This document shows positions 38,601-50,835 of a stretch of 64,000 nucleotides of DNA, one piece after another. A program made the position numbers and the translations under genes. How positions within the stretch are numbered: position 1 is the stretch's first letter; every line of letters begins with the position of its first letter. The notes under the pieces were generated by a model. That model saw nothing but the letters and a program-made list of their open reading frames with translations, did no database searches and was not told where the DNA came from. This DNA comes from Pachyseris speciosa (lineage: Eukaryota; Cnidaria; Anthozoa; Scleractinia; Pachyseridae), in assembly GCA_016490735.1 (NCBI GenBank), contig JAEMWC010001213.1:132501-196500 (forward strand), written 5' to 3'.

Positions 38601-38987
38601 GACTATCCTGAAAGCTCGCCATTCTCCGATAAGACCAATAAGAAAGTGATTGGTAAGATGAAAGATGAGGCTGCTGGAGTCCCAATATGTGAATTCGTAG
38701 GACTGAGATCGAAGATGTATAGCTATATGAAAGATAACCAAAATGGAGGGAAGACAGCAAAAGGTATTAGTAAGAATATTATTAAGAATAACATCAAACA
38801 TGAAAATTATAAAGAGACACTATTTGATAATAAACAGATGCATCATAGAATGAAAACAATTAGAAGTCAGAACCATCAACTTGGAAGTTATGAGATAAAT
38901 AAAGTATCACTCAGCTGCTTTGACGACAAGCGGTATATTCATGATAATGGCGTGACAAGCTATGCGTATGGACATTATGAAATCTAG
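35188..38987 (+). pseudogene. PolB: Protein-primed family B DNA polymerase (pPolB), one frameshift
   Basis: About 1,270 residues in two frames (35188-36560 and 36549-38987), the register changing near 36550-36560. N-terminal Pro/Arg-rich region, a C2H2-like segment (FCMHCLQCFSS...H), Exo I YADFEAI, an Endo VII/HNH-like zinc motif VCHICDKKYT...DHCHITGKYRG, Exo II FHNLRGYDSHF, Exo III YHDLYLKTDVLLLAD, PolA LDANNLYGW, PolB NSVFGKTMENL and PolC LFTDTDSL. All catalytic acids are present. It replicates the element from its TIRs using a protein primer. The frameshift falls between Exo I and the HNH-like region. Confidence 0.9.
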
Positions 38988-39783
38988 CTGTTGCGGTGTT
39001 TTTATCGCCTCAAACCCACTGATTTGCCCAGTTCAGGATAGTATTGTGAGTTTTAAATCACTGCCCTCTTTCTGACCCTTTACCCGAAGAATTAACATAT
39101 GAGACAGGAACATTTGTTGGGGGATTCCCTTTCGAATGAGTCACCAAACTACGTCACTATGTTTAGGGGATTCTAGATTTTTCGCTTTTTACACATGCGT
39201 ATTATTTTTTATCTTTGAAAATTTCATTTATGTACCACAAGCATAAAAATGAAAATACAAACGAAAATATAAGGGTTGTTTCACACAGATAAAGTGTGAC
39301 TTGTATACATAGTATCTAACGATTGGAAAAAGCGGGGGCCTTTCGTTAGCGAAATGTATACAAGCCACCCCGTGGAATAACGAAAAACCCCCGCCGTTAT
39401 TCCATGGGTTGAAAAAATAAAAAAAAAATAAAAAATGAAAAATAAAAAATAAAAAATAAAAAATGAAAAATAAAAAATCACCCTTAGATGGTGTCGGATT
39501 GTTGGGTAGAGCTATAGTGAAGCTTAGGCTTGACAGAAGTGCCGGTTCAATCTCAAGCCGGAGGGTGAAAAAAACAAATAATTGGCCCCAAGAGGGTCTG
39601 ATAGGGCCAGAGCGGAGTGGAGGTGGGAAAGACATAAATGATAGTGCTCTGGTGGTGTGGAGGTGGGAATTAAAAAAAAAACAAAACAAAAAAAAACCTC
39701 TCATGAGGGACGGGTGGTGATTCAAATTCCAAATTAAGTCCCTCATGAGAGGCTCTGGTGGCCACCAGTTTTGCTATTTTTTT
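38988..39783. other. Non-coding 3' region of Polinton B
   Basis: No gene. Holds an AT tract of (AAAAAT)n type (39415-39478), two copies of GTGGAGGTGGGAA (about 39617 and 39658), and a hairpin with 15-bp arms CCTCTCATGAGGGAC at 39697-39711 and 39738-39752. Confidence 0.6.
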
Positions 39784-40079
39784 GGTGATGACTCATTCCC
39801 TGTTTTCCGAGAATGTCACGCTTGGTGATTTTCCGAGAATGTCACGCATTTTAATAAACTATAGATTCCATCAGATTGAACCATAAATTCAAAGTGTGCA
39901 GACCTTGGTTCCATCAGATTGAACAACTATATATTCCATCAAATTAAATAACTATATATTCCATCAAATTAAATAACTATATATTCCATCAAATTAAATA
40001 ACTATATATTCCAGAATACGAGACCAGATTTGGGGAAAACGAAATCAATTGATTTCGTACCCCCAAACACTATACTACT
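39784..40079. repeat. Right terminal inverted repeat of Polinton B
   Basis: Reverse complement of 19981-20277 with a single 1-bp difference (four versus five A). Ends ...CTATACTACT next to the target duplication GTCTCG at 40080-40085. Confidence 0.95.
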
Positions 40080-40299
40080 GTCTCGTTGGCTTTCGAACAC
40101 TTGACTGCCTTAAAGAAGAACAGTACCTTCGAGTAAACTTCTCTTCCAGTACTGTCTTTCATCTTTATAGTCATTTCTTCCTTCTGGTACCCGTGGCCTT
40201 CAAGATCTGCTTTGGCTAGCATTTCCCTGATTTCGGTTTTTGAGGCTGAGAAGTCTGTATCATCAACGCTTAGAGTAACACTGTCCTCGATGCGGGCAT
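40080..40299 (-). CDS. Host secreted-protein gene, exon 2, upstream piece
   Basis: The minus-strand acceptor (CATCTTTGTATAG) lies at 40300-40312. It opens in phase 1 after exon 1 and reads DARIEDSVTLSVDDTDF ... VLFFFKAVKCSKANE, then runs into Polinton B after the codons for Asn-Glu-Thr. The rest of the exon is at 19946-19974. No domain recognised. Confidence 0.65.
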
Positions 40300-40382
40300 C
40301 TATACAAAGATGAAGCAAAATAGAGAATCAAGTCAATCAACGTGGCCATGCGTCATGTCAAATTTCTAATTCATTAAGTTAT

Positions 40383-40410
40383 TTGTGTGTGTGTGTGTGT
40401 GTGTGTGTGA
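40383..40410. repeat. (TG)n microsatellite in intron 1
   Basis: Fourteen TG dinucleotides. Confidence 0.95.
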
Positions 40411-40496
40411 TGAATGTTTTGAAAATTGAAAGACTTTGTCTTCTGAAGGCGTGAAGCTCGGCGGCACCTAAACCGAAAAAGCACTTTGAAACTTAC

Positions 40497-40551
40497 CGAA
40501 GCCAATGGAGAGTAGGAGGACGCCCACGAGAAGCGAAATTCGGAGAGACAT
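40497..40551 (-). CDS. Host secreted-protein gene, exon 1 (signal peptide)
   Basis: ATG at 40549-40551, MSLRISLLVGVLLLSIGF, a clear signal peptide, then a consensus donor GTAAGT at 40491-40496, phase 1. TATAAA on the minus strand at 40659-40664 is a fitting promoter. With exons 2 and 3 the protein would be about 173 residues, small and secreted, with a basic tail. The promoter and signal peptide look intact, but Polinton B cuts exon 2. Confidence 0.65.
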
Positions 40552-40664
40552 CTGTAGGAGAAATATTCTATTCAAAACAAATCAAAAGAACACCGCTGTT
40601 GTCACCGCGCTCTCGGAACCAAAGATAACTTGGCGCAGACAAACGCGCGTAATGCCAATTTATA

Positions 40665-41920
40665 TCCTCTCCGGGGCATGAGTTTGTTTATTTTGTGTGA
40701 CCTTGTGCATATATGAGTGAATGTTAATAAAATTGCAACAGGAAAAATGTCGCGAATTCAGTTGCGGAACTGGGTGACGGTTGACGAAGCATGGCGGAAG
40801 AGAATTTGCATTAGCAACGTGTCGTCGAAGAGTGAACATCTCATCTGAGGTGCGCCGATACCAGTTTTCCAAACAAATCCGATACAGGGACGATATTTAC
40901 TGTTCGATATCGTTAGTGGCGGCTCGTGAATGATTTGTCTATCGTTTAACCAACCCGGAGGGTATGATTTGTGAACATTTTAGGAAGCGGGTTTACAAGT
41001 CGGGGACATGGTGTCCTGTTAGTGGAAACTAAGCCACAAATTGTTTTTTTTTATGAGAATGTGAGTGACAAATAAAAAGAATTAACGAAACACGAGAAGG
41101 GTGGTGGTTTCTGAATCAGACAAAAGTATGGTGGCCGGTTTGGACAAATAACGTACATCAGATCGTAGACACAAATCACATGCAAACTTAATAAAATGTC
41201 TGCAAACTTAAAGGCCGAAACACACTATGCAACAGGTCGCTGCGACACGTCGCGGCGACAAGTCGCTCCGTGTGTACTGCATGCAAAACAAGTCTGACCA
41301 AGAGCTGGATTCTTTTTCCTCTTTAGCTGCAGAAAGTACTCGCAAAAAGGAAATATCATTCCAGTACTGAGCCCATTTTACTTACTCGTCACCAGAGGAA
41401 TGCTTTTTGAAGTAACGGAAAGCTGAAGTATACGCAGATTATGTCATCATTTCTTTATTTCTTCTTCGCGTTTTGGTACCATCGATTGCTCCAGCTTTGC
41501 AACCAAAGGGCTGAGCGTCTTCTTTTGGAGTGTCTTCTTTCCGTAGTCTTTGTGACTTTTTTCCCACAGGAGTCTGTGTTCTTTATAAAACTGGATTACC
41601 ATTTTAGTTGTGGTTACATTCCACGTTGAAGAGGAATAATCGGATACGCTCAGATTGTTTATCTGCCACATGATCAGTCGCCATTTTGAACGGGTTATTA
41701 AGGGATCATGGGAGAATATATGACGTCTCTCATTGGTTAATTTGTATTTTGTCGCAGCGCTCTGGGGTCGAGAATCAATCTCGTTCCCAGAGCCCACCCA
41801 CGTGTCATTTGGTCAACGCCAAGACACGGAGCTCTGGAATAATCCATTTTTTTTTAATTTTTTCATTGGCTAGAAGTTCGAGCATGGGCAGTTGAACCGG
41901 AAGTTGCTTCCTAAACAAAT
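40665..41920. other. Non-coding stretch with MITE fragments
   Basis: No gene. 41212-41265 (AAGGCCGAAACACACTATGC...) is an inverted match to 59279-59338. 41755-41850 (CTCGTTCCCAGAGCCC ... AAGACACGGAGCTCTG) is an inverted match to about 51060-51130. Confidence 0.5.
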
Positions 41921-42347
41921 ATGGCGGAGCAATTGGCGAGGAATACTCCTGTCAAGGTTTTATCGAAAGCTTCAGATCGCCGGTACGTTTGCAAATACTG
42001 CAATTCAACCTTTTCGAGTCGTCCAATTGATTTGTTTGGAGAAAATTCAAAGAAAGAAAACCTTTCAATAATTTTTGAGAATGTAACAGGTCTAGCTTTC
42101 ACGGAGGACGATGGGTTTCCAAAGCAAATTTGCGCAGCTTGTCACAATAGCGTTAAACATTTCAAACGTCATTAAGGATAACGAGAGGAAAGAAGGCGAC
42201 AGAAAGTGCATCCATCCAGAATCAGCGAGAAGCCAAACAAGGAAAAAGCGACGGAACAGAACGCGCGTCTGTAGTCCGGCAAAGGCTGGCCAAAATGTGG
42301 AAGTGAGGATCTTGCCAGAGTCAATAAGAAAACCTGAACCTCCCTAG
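41921..42347 (+). pseudogene. ZAD-like zinc-finger protein, single-exon fragment with frameshift
   Basis: ATG at 41921. CKYCNSTF ... DLFGENSK ... DDGFPKQICAACHNSVKHF is the CxxC...CxxC pattern of a ZAD-like zinc-binding domain. The frame stops at 42173-42175 right after the domain; a basic continuation is open in another frame to 42347 and is followed by AATAAA. Either an N-terminal exon, a very short protein or a retro-copy with a frameshift. Confidence 0.5.
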
Positions 42348-42674
42348 CAAAATAAAGAAATGTTGATTTTGGCAAAGACTGCATTGGCTACGCAATAGTG
42401 AGGTTTGTTCATTGTTTTGGTGTACTTGATTGTACATGTCTTAAAACTAAGGAACTGGAATAAAACGATTTACGTTCATGCATTGTTCTGATGGTTGAGT
42501 TAAATATTTTGCTGACTGATATGTTAATGCTTAATTGACAGAATTATTAATTATAAATTATGACACTGTTTGAGGTTATTAACTTGAAAAACCATATCTG
42601 GAGACTTGGAGGCTTGAACTCATGGTGTAAGTACAGTATCTTGACTACTTACCTAGAGGTTGAACCACTGACCA

Positions 42675-42870
42675 CCTGGCTAGCCCAATGGGATGAGGCA
42701 TCAGTCAGGTGAGTGGGAGGCCGCAGGTTCAAATCCCGGTTGGACAACACTTAGGGTCTTTGTAATGATGTGCAAATGTTAGGCTTTCTGATCTAGTCTT
42801 CTTGGATAAGGATGATAATCATAGGTCCCACCTTGCAACATTTGTTCGTAAACAACTCTGTGGGATGTTA
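42675..42870 (+). mobile_element. tRNA-derived SINE, copy 2
   Basis: Box B-like GGTTCAAATCCCG near 42725, then TTAGGGTCTTTGTAATGATG and TAGTCTTCTTGGATAAGGA, the same body as the SINE at 9500. Confidence 0.75.
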
Positions 42871-43183
42871 TTAGGTGAATGGAAATGATGGGAGACATAT
42901 TATCTTATGGGCTACAGCTTATGGTATACTTATGAACATCAGATGTTGTGAGCTCTCTCTTGTCCAGAAAATGAATGCTGTCTTGCTGGGAGTTGGTAGT
43001 GCTACCGCAAAAAGGGTTTGTGGATCTAGATCTGTTATCTGTGGGTTACAATTGAAGTACAAGTTCATACATTTTTTTAGTCTCAATGCAACGAGGGCAT
43101 CTCACAAAATTAACTTTCCTTTTTTCATTGTCACAGTCCTGAAGTACTTTGGTACTTTAGTACTTTAGTACAGTAAAACCGCT

Positions 43184-46100
43184 ATGGCTGGCTGCGTGCG
43201 GTTTGCTGCGGTATTCCTTAGCTTTTATGCCATTATTTTCAACCGCTTGAATAATGTTTCAAGATATGATTGTGGATATCAACTTTCTCCTGCTGAGAAG
43301 CTGGTTAGTCGCCAATGGAGTTCATTCTTGTGCAAGGAAAAGAAGTTTTTCGGATTTGACATGGCTCTTGCGACGTGGTCTTCTCGATTTTGCATGCAAA
43401 CAATGACATTATCATCGCTTAAACAAAAGATGTTTAATGATCCGTTGCGTCGCAAATTTACTAAATCTAGGTTTCGATATCATCCTAATGATGAGGCCTC
43501 TTTCAACGTCGAGCTTAATCCTGGCCCTCCAGCTGAAGGACAAGGTTATGTACAATCCTACGCTAATTCTTCATCGTTTCGCATTTCTACTCATGTAACT
43601 CAGAGACTTGAGAATCACATGCAGTTCAGCCATCCATATCGTTTTAAATATGTTAATTTTGCTAACTTGATCACCGTACCACGAAATCCGTGTTTATTGT
43701 CACCTTTGAGTTCCACATCAAAGAATCTACATTTTTGTCTACTAAACACCAGATCAGTTAGAAATAAGGTTATGGCCGTGAAAGACTATAAATCATTTAT
43801 TCTATAACAATAGGATCTACACCGATAAAAGAGACATATGTGAGCATCTCAACTCTCATTTTATTAATGTGGGCCCAAGCTTGGCTGCACAAATAGGTGA
43901 CTATGGTAACCTTAATCCAACTCAATATATCACAAGATCGTATAGTAATAGTTTTATGTTCCGTGCTATTAATGTCCAAGAAGTAAAAGACCTGATACAA
44001 AACTTGAAAATCAACAAAGCTTCAATTGACATTCCTAACAAATGTATAAAATTGGCAGTAGACCACATTAGTGAAGCCCTGACGGAAGTGTTTAACTATT
44101 CTCTTGTTCAAGGGATAATGCCCGATATATTAAAGGTATCGAGAGTAACCCCTATAGAAAAAGGCGGAGATACAACTGACCCATCTAACTTTCGCCCAAT
44201 ATCTACACTTTACTCATTTGCGCAAATCTTTGAGAAGCTTGTCTACTCCCAAGTTTTAACTTATCTAGAAAAATATGATATTCTGAACAAATTTCAGTTT
44301 GGCTTCCGCAAAGGACGATCAACAGAACAGGCGATAGTAGAAATTAGTGATAATTTGAAGAAAGCCATAGACAACAACCTATAAACTTGCGGAGTCTTTC
44401 TAGACTTCGCCAAGGCTTTTGATACTGTAAACCATCAGATCTTGCTTAAAAAGTTAGAGGCATATGGCATAAGGGGTATACCCTTAAAGTGGTTCACAAA
44501 TTACTTGTTTAATAGGCAACAATATGTTTCTCTTAATAGTGTTGCGTCATCAAAACAAACGATGAAATGTGGTATACCACAGGGTAGTTCCCTTGGCCCT
44601 CTTTTATTCTTACTCTATATAAATGACATTCCTAACTGCTCTGATAAACTGAACTTTAGGATTTTTGCTGATGACACAAATGTTTTTGCCTCATCACCTT
44701 CTATTCGCGATCTTGAAAAACTAATTAACGAAGAGCTGGCTAAAATTAAAGAATGGTGCGATCTAAACAAGCTATCTATAAATATTAAGAAAACTAATTA
44801 CATGATTGTTAAATCCCCTAACAAGAAATCAGGAAACATAAATATTAAATTCCCAAATAAAGATGGAAATAGTGACGTAATAGAAAAAAGAGATCATATT
44901 AAATACTTAGGTGTCTTACTTGATGAAAAGCTTTCATGGAAGCACCACATAGCATATGTCTGCTCTAGAATTGCCCGAAATACTGGGATTTTTAGCAAAC
45001 TAAGGCATTATATGTCTCTAGCCCAATTAAAACAACTTTATTATAGTCTTGTCAATCCTTACATATCTTATGATATTCTTGCATGGGGGAATGGGTATAA
45101 AACTCAAATAAAAAAAAGTACAAACAAAACAAAACACAGTAATAAGAACAATATTTTTTGCCACTACTCATGGAAAGAACACTGAAAGTGCCTTTCCCTT
45201 TATGAACCTATTAGATATCCTATCAGTTAATTCTATCTTTAAATTGCAAGCACTTAAATTTGCACATCGTTGGCATAGCAAAGCACTACCAAACATCTTT
45301 GAAAACTATTTTCAGTATGCTACTGATATTCATAGTTATAATACCAGATATGCCACTAATAAAAATTTTTATAAGCCGTGCACAAGAACCAACATTAGAA
45401 AACAATCAGTATCTTCAATTGTAGTTGACCTTTGGCAAGATCTTCCAACTAGCTTGAAAAATCTTAACACTTTTACCTTTCCTGGCAAATTAAAAGAATT
45501 TCTTCTTAAAACTCAATCCAGTAAGTAAAATCATGCCAACGACTGCCTATATATGTGCTTATTTTTTCGTCTTAGTTTTTAAATGTGTGTGTCTGTTGTT
45601 GTTTCTGTGTTGTTCTTGTTGTATCTGCTACAATTTGTTTAATTAACTTTCCTTAGCTAGGGGCTAACTAGAAAACTTAAGTTTATTTAGCCCCTAGACA
45701 CCTTTAAATGGTAATGGTTTAGCTTTTTTTTCCCTTTTTACAGACCTAAATTCCTTTAAAAAATGTAATGCTAATTGTAAGAAAAGGTGTAAATAATAAA
45801 GATTATTGTTGTTGTTGTTGTTGACAACGATATCGATATACTTGCGATGACTGAGACATGACTTCGTCCTAGCACTGTTGACTCTGTGGAAGTTGGTACC
45901 TTATGTCCTACAGGATACAGAGTGATGCATATATCAAGATCTCATTCTGCTGATGGTGGAGTTGGAATCATATTTAAAAACAGCATTCGCATTAACACTA
46001 CTCTTACGGATCAATTTCACTCCTTTGAATTAATGGATTTTCACCTGAGCTTTGTGCGTTGTATAAGAATTCTGCTTGTTTATCGACCCCCTAGCTTATC

Positions 46101-48860
46101 AACATCGCTGTTTTTGGAAGAGTTCTCTAAACTCTTGGAATATGTTATGGCGGATCAGCGACAGAAGCGACTGTTAATTGTTGGAGATTTTAATATCTAT
46201 GTCGACAATCCTAATGACACTACTGCTAGGCAATTCCTGGACTTACTGGACTCCTTCAATCTTGTACAGCATGTCAGCGAGAAAACGCATGCTAATGGAC
46301 ACACTCTTGATTTGGTAATATCTAATGCAATGGATCATTTTGTTAATGACGTTAAAATAACTGATCCTGTTATCTCTGATCATTTGGCTGTTCACTCAAC
46401 TATACACCTGGAAAAGCCCAGATTCGAAAAGAAGGTTGTCTCTTCTCGAAAGTTAAAGGGTATCGATATCACTTCTTTTCGAAGTGATATTGAAGGTTCT
46501 GTTCTACTCCAAAATGAGGATGATCTTCATGCAGCTGCGAATAACTACGATGAAGTCTTACGATCACTACTGGACAAGCATGCTCCTGTGAAAGAACGAG
46601 TTGTCACTGTTCGACCATCTGCGCCCTGGTATACAGCTGAAGTTACTACTGAGAAACGGAAACGCAGACAATTTGAACGTAAATGGCGAGCATCTGAACT
46701 CCCATCTGACCGTGTGCAGTATGTGCACCTATGTAGTGTTGTGAACAATCTGATCAAGTCTCTTAAGTCACGGTACTATTCGTCTATTATTAAAGAAAAC
46801 TCTGGAAATCAAAAAGTTTTGTTTAAAACTGTTCAAAAGCTACTTCAAAAGCCAACTGTTAACTATTACCCACCCTCTGAGAACAACCGTATGCTAGCTA
46901 ATGAATTTGCAACCTTTTTTACTACTAAGATTGCTACACTATATAACGATCTTCTTGTTAGAAAGAATGCGCTTATTGTTGCGGACAAATATTTTATTGA
47001 TGAGACACCGACTATGTCTTCGACTAAATTTTCATCTTTTACCGAGATGAAGCTTGACGACATCCGGGAACTGGCTGCAACACTGCTTTCGAAGTCCTGT
47101 GTCTTGGACCATTACCATCTTCTGTTATTAAACAATGTACTGACCTGTTGCTGCCTACTATTACTAACATTGTCAACCTCTCTCTTCGTGAAGGCTGCGT
47201 CCCTACGTGTCTCAAATCTGCAGTATTATCACCTTTGCTCAAGAAACCAGATGCGGACTTTTTACAATTCAAGAACTTTAGACCCATCTCGAATTTGAAG
47301 GCGCTATCGAAGATTATTGAGAAAAGTGTTGCTCACCAGCTAAACTATTACCTGACGAATAACAACCTACACGAGACCTTTCAGTCAGCTTATAAAGTAC
47401 ATCATTCTACTGAAACTATTATGGTGAAGGTACAAGATGATATTCTTCATGCAATCGACAGCAATAGGGCTGTTGTTCTACTTATGTTAGATTTATCTGC
47501 TGCTTTTGATACTGTGTCCCATGAAATACTACTGAATAGGTTGTCTCAACGTTATGGCATTACAGGTTCCGTACAAGAATGGTTTGCATCTTACCTATCG
47601 TCTCGCTCACAATTTGTTCAGATTGAACGTTCAAGATCGTCTTTACGTGAACTTAATTGTGCTGTACCGCAGGGATCAGTTCTTGGACCTCTGTTATACG
47701 TTTTATATACCTCACCAGTGGGTGATATTATAAAGAGACACAATCTTACATATCATCTCTACGCTGATGATACTCAGCTTTATGTGTCATTTAAATTGGG
47801 GAGCGATGATTTTCTCGCTTCAGCAAAATCTAGTATTGAAACATGCGTTCAGGAAATCAATGATTGGATGATTTTTAATAGTCTTAAGCTAAATGAGGAA
47901 AAAACTGAACTGCATGCTTCTACTCAGTTCACGCTATCGGCCCAGTCCCTCTTTGGAATTTGTTCGTGTTGGGGATGAAACTATTCGGCTGTCCTCTTCT
48001 GTTCGTAATCTTGGAGTGATATTTAATCCTAGTGATGATATGGAAGATCACGTTAAAAAGATATGCAAGTCATGCCATTTTCATCTAACTAATATTGGGA
48101 AGATAAGGTCATATTTGGATCGGGAATCTACTGAAGCAATTATTCATGCTTTCGTGACTACCAACTTGGATTATTGTAATGCGATTCTGTATGGTCTACC
48201 TAAGTTTCTCCAAAACCGCCTACAGTTAGTTCAGAACAGGGCAGCGCGTATTGTAACATTCACCAAGAAGCATGAACATATAACACCCAGCTTAATAGAC
48301 TTACATTGGTTGCCGGTTGAATACCGTATTAGGTATAAAATTTTATTGTTAATGTATAAGGCTATTAATGGTTTCTCCCCAAGTTATATATCCAATTTAC
48401 TCAGTTTTTGTAACAGTTCTTACTCTTTGCGTTCTTGCTCGAATAAGTTATTTCATGTTCCGAGATCTAAACTAAAGTCCTATGGCGACAGACGATTTTC
48501 CATTGCAGGCCCTAAATTATGGAACAGCATACCAGCTTTTTTAAGGAATGCTATTTCTTTGAATTCCTTTAAAAAACAATTACAATTAAAGACCTATTTA
48601 TTTTACCAGGCTTTTCCTTAATTTGTAAATAGATTTTTTTCCCACACTTATATATGAATTTTATACATATGTAGATATATTTATGCGTTTTAGACATTTA
48701 TTTTTTATTCTTGTTATTATTAGTTCTACATTCACATCCCTATTGTTGTAATTTTTTAAAATTGTATCTCAATGCATTTTAGTAATATTGTAAAGCGCCT
48801 AGAACAGGTAGTGATATAGGCGCTATAGAAATAAAGTTTATTATTATTATTATTATTTAG
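43184..48860 (+). mobile_element. CR1-like LINE (outer) with 2A-like peptide, split by a second LINE
   Basis: The 5' part (43184-43800) starts MAGCVRFAAVFLSFYAII, holds a 2A-like FNVELNPGP near codon 110 and the first endonuclease strand LLNTRSVRNK. The frame resumes at about 45829 with DNDIDILAMTET, so the intervening 2 kb is an insertion. Endonuclease motifs LLIVGDFNIYVDN and VISDHLAVH follow. The RT has LDLSAAFDTVSH, AVPQGSVLGP and YADDTQL. Frame breaks lie near 47110 and 47940 and a TGA near 45860, so it is dead. It ends at (TTA)n at 48838-48857. Confidence 0.85.
43801..45828 (+). mobile_element. CR1-like LINE (inner, nested), 5'-truncated
   Basis: RT from 43869: SNFRPISTL, VFLDFAKAFDTVNH (after TAA at 44382-44384), GIPQGSSLGP, FADDTNVF, tail to 45528. 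The 3' end is AATAAAG followed by (TTG)n at 45805-45824. It lies between two halves of the endonuclease domain of the outer LINE. Confidence 0.8.
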
Positions 48861-50418
48861 TATGTATACAAGCAACATAATTGGATAAAATAAAAATGCC
48901 ATTATAAAGTGAACTTACATGTGCCTTTTGCACAGACTGGTAGTTGATGAAATAATGATTGATTTTTTTGATAGCTGAAAGTGTCAAGGCATTATTAAGT
49001 TCATTGACTTACATGTAATGAGTTCATGAATGCTAGAAAATGTTGTGTTGCGTTAATTGCATAATACAGTTTTTGGAGAGTGATGGATTTTGCGAAGCAC
49101 AATTACATTGAAGTGTTCTGAATTCTGGTTTTCCATTTTTCTGGCTTTTTGTTATTATATTTCGCAAACATATCTCCATTAAAAATACTAAGCCAGAAAC
49201 ACAAAGAAACACATTGTCTATTTTTGAATGCAGGCTGATGAATTTTATTTGCTGGTCTGGCAATCATGTCATGTCTGATGACACTTATGTAAATGCAAAT
49301 TCAACTTGTTACCAACAGAGCAAAAAATACGCTGGACAGAATGTAGCCCTTGTTCAAGAAAAGAACAAAAGCAAAAGAAAATAACTTCTTTAATTATTAG
49401 CTTTATTTGTCATCCCTGATTTTTACCATTATTTTATTATAACTAGAATAGCTTACTGATTTCAAACATTGCACCACAGCTTTGCCAAACTTGAACAATT
49501 TTTTTTACTATAAGTTTAGGTTGACTTCATAATAACATTTGAAACCATGTCTTTCTACTGTTATGCAGCAGCACATCTATTGTGATACATGTGCATAACA
49601 GTTAACACAACCTGGTTAATTAACATCATGCTGATGCTGTCATAAACTCATTACATGAATTATACATAAAGTTAAAAGGCTGCACCACTGATCAGTATTT
49701 TATTTGTGAAATGTTTCAGAATTAAATTAGACATACGAGACAAGGCTGTGCTAAAACTGACCAAACCTGGTATGTGACCAGCACAATATATATATATAGC
49801 CCTCACACACTTCAACATCATTTTTCCCTGAAGTCTCTCTAACAAATGGTTTAGTAAGGCACTAAAAAGACAAGGAACATTTAAATATGTTTAAAAAAAT
49901 TGAAACTTGGGAAGCAGGAAGAACCCATTATTGGATTGGCATAGCCTTGCTGAAATTAGGCGGAAAGGTGAGAGAACCTGTGTCTTAGTTGTTCACACCA
50001 AGACACAAGCCAGTAAACTCAGGTCACTGTGTTTTTTCATGTATATTCTGAAGAAACAAAACTGAACATTGTTGATTTCCCATCAGTTTAAAGTAACGTT
50101 TTAGTTCTAAAAATGATCACCTTGGAGTGCTATAGTGGGAAAAAACACACACACAAACAAACACACACACACACACACACACACACAACTACAGCCTCTA
50201 CGTCATTTAATAATTATCAATTTAAGTCTCAAATCCTTCTAGACGAGCACAGATGCTCTACTAATTGGGGATACAGTAAATCAAATGAACTCTAGCTCTA
50301 CATGAACTCAAATCAAATGAGCAGAGCAGAGAACCAACACACTCAGCCCACTTATGACGTCGAGTCCAGCAATCACAATCAACTCAGCCCCAAAGGAAAG
50401 GATTAATCATAATTAATA
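48861..50418. other. AT-rich stretch, no gene seen
   Basis: Only a (CA)n microsatellite at 50142-50187. No domain-bearing frame. Confidence 0.5.
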
Positions 50419-50835
50419 CTATAGGATCAAACGAGCCGTGTCAACAACAAGTGCTTGTACTGTACTCTTTCCTAGCCTGACATTGCTGCAATCCACGAAG
50501 ACTTCAGGATGACCAAAAAGCAAACAACATTCCCTGGCATTTTTAAGTATGGTAACCTTTTTATTACCTTCTTCAACAACGCTTTGAATAATGCACACAT
50601 CTAAAAGTCCTTCTAACTTCTCCAGTTGATCTCTCATCGATGCGTTGAGAGGGAAAAAATTGACCACGGAGGTTCGCCGCCTTACCGGAGGTGATGAAAC
50701 ATTGCTGGCAATACTTGATAAATCAGTGATTTCCCGAATCCCGTTTGAAGTACGACCAGAACATTCTTCTTTCTATGCAAACTGCTCGTATGGCATCATG
50801 TTGCTCTCTTTTCAACTCCTTTTACCCCAGTTTTT
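50419..50835 (-). pseudogene. RecQ-like helicase fragment
   Basis: The minus strand encodes LKREQHDAIRAVC (Q-motif region), then after a frame change LVVLQTGFGKSLIYQVLPAMF (Walker A, GFGKS), a TAA, then FFPLNASMRDQLEKLEG (motif Ia) and LLFGHPEVFVDC. This is the first third of a RecQ-type DExH helicase with two breaks; nothing further is present. Confidence 0.7.

Larger units (their letters stand above)
19981..40079. mobile_element. Polinton B: complete 20.1-kb Polinton/Maverick
   Basis: Both ends carry a 297-bp terminal inverted repeat beginning AGTAGTATAG, and the 6-bp sequence GTCTCG occurs directly outside each end (19975-19980 and 40080-40085). AG...CT termini, 6-bp target duplication and the gene set (protein-primed PolB, integrase, packaging ATPase, adenain-like protease, double-jelly-roll capsid) define a Polinton. 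It sits in a coding exon of a host gene. Genes are in two blocks: 20904-27367 mostly minus, 27404-38987 plus. ATPase, integrase, PolB, the long fibre and the penton-like gene are interrupted, so this copy is not autonomous as assembled. Confidence 0.95.

Noticed and set aside
39228..39746. 172-residue Phe/Tyr-rich minus-strand frame near the right end of Polinton B
   Set aside because: Created by the (AAAAAT)n tract read antisense; no homology pattern.
50113..50295. 60-residue frame with Thr-His repeats
   Set aside because: Translation of a (CA)n microsatellite.
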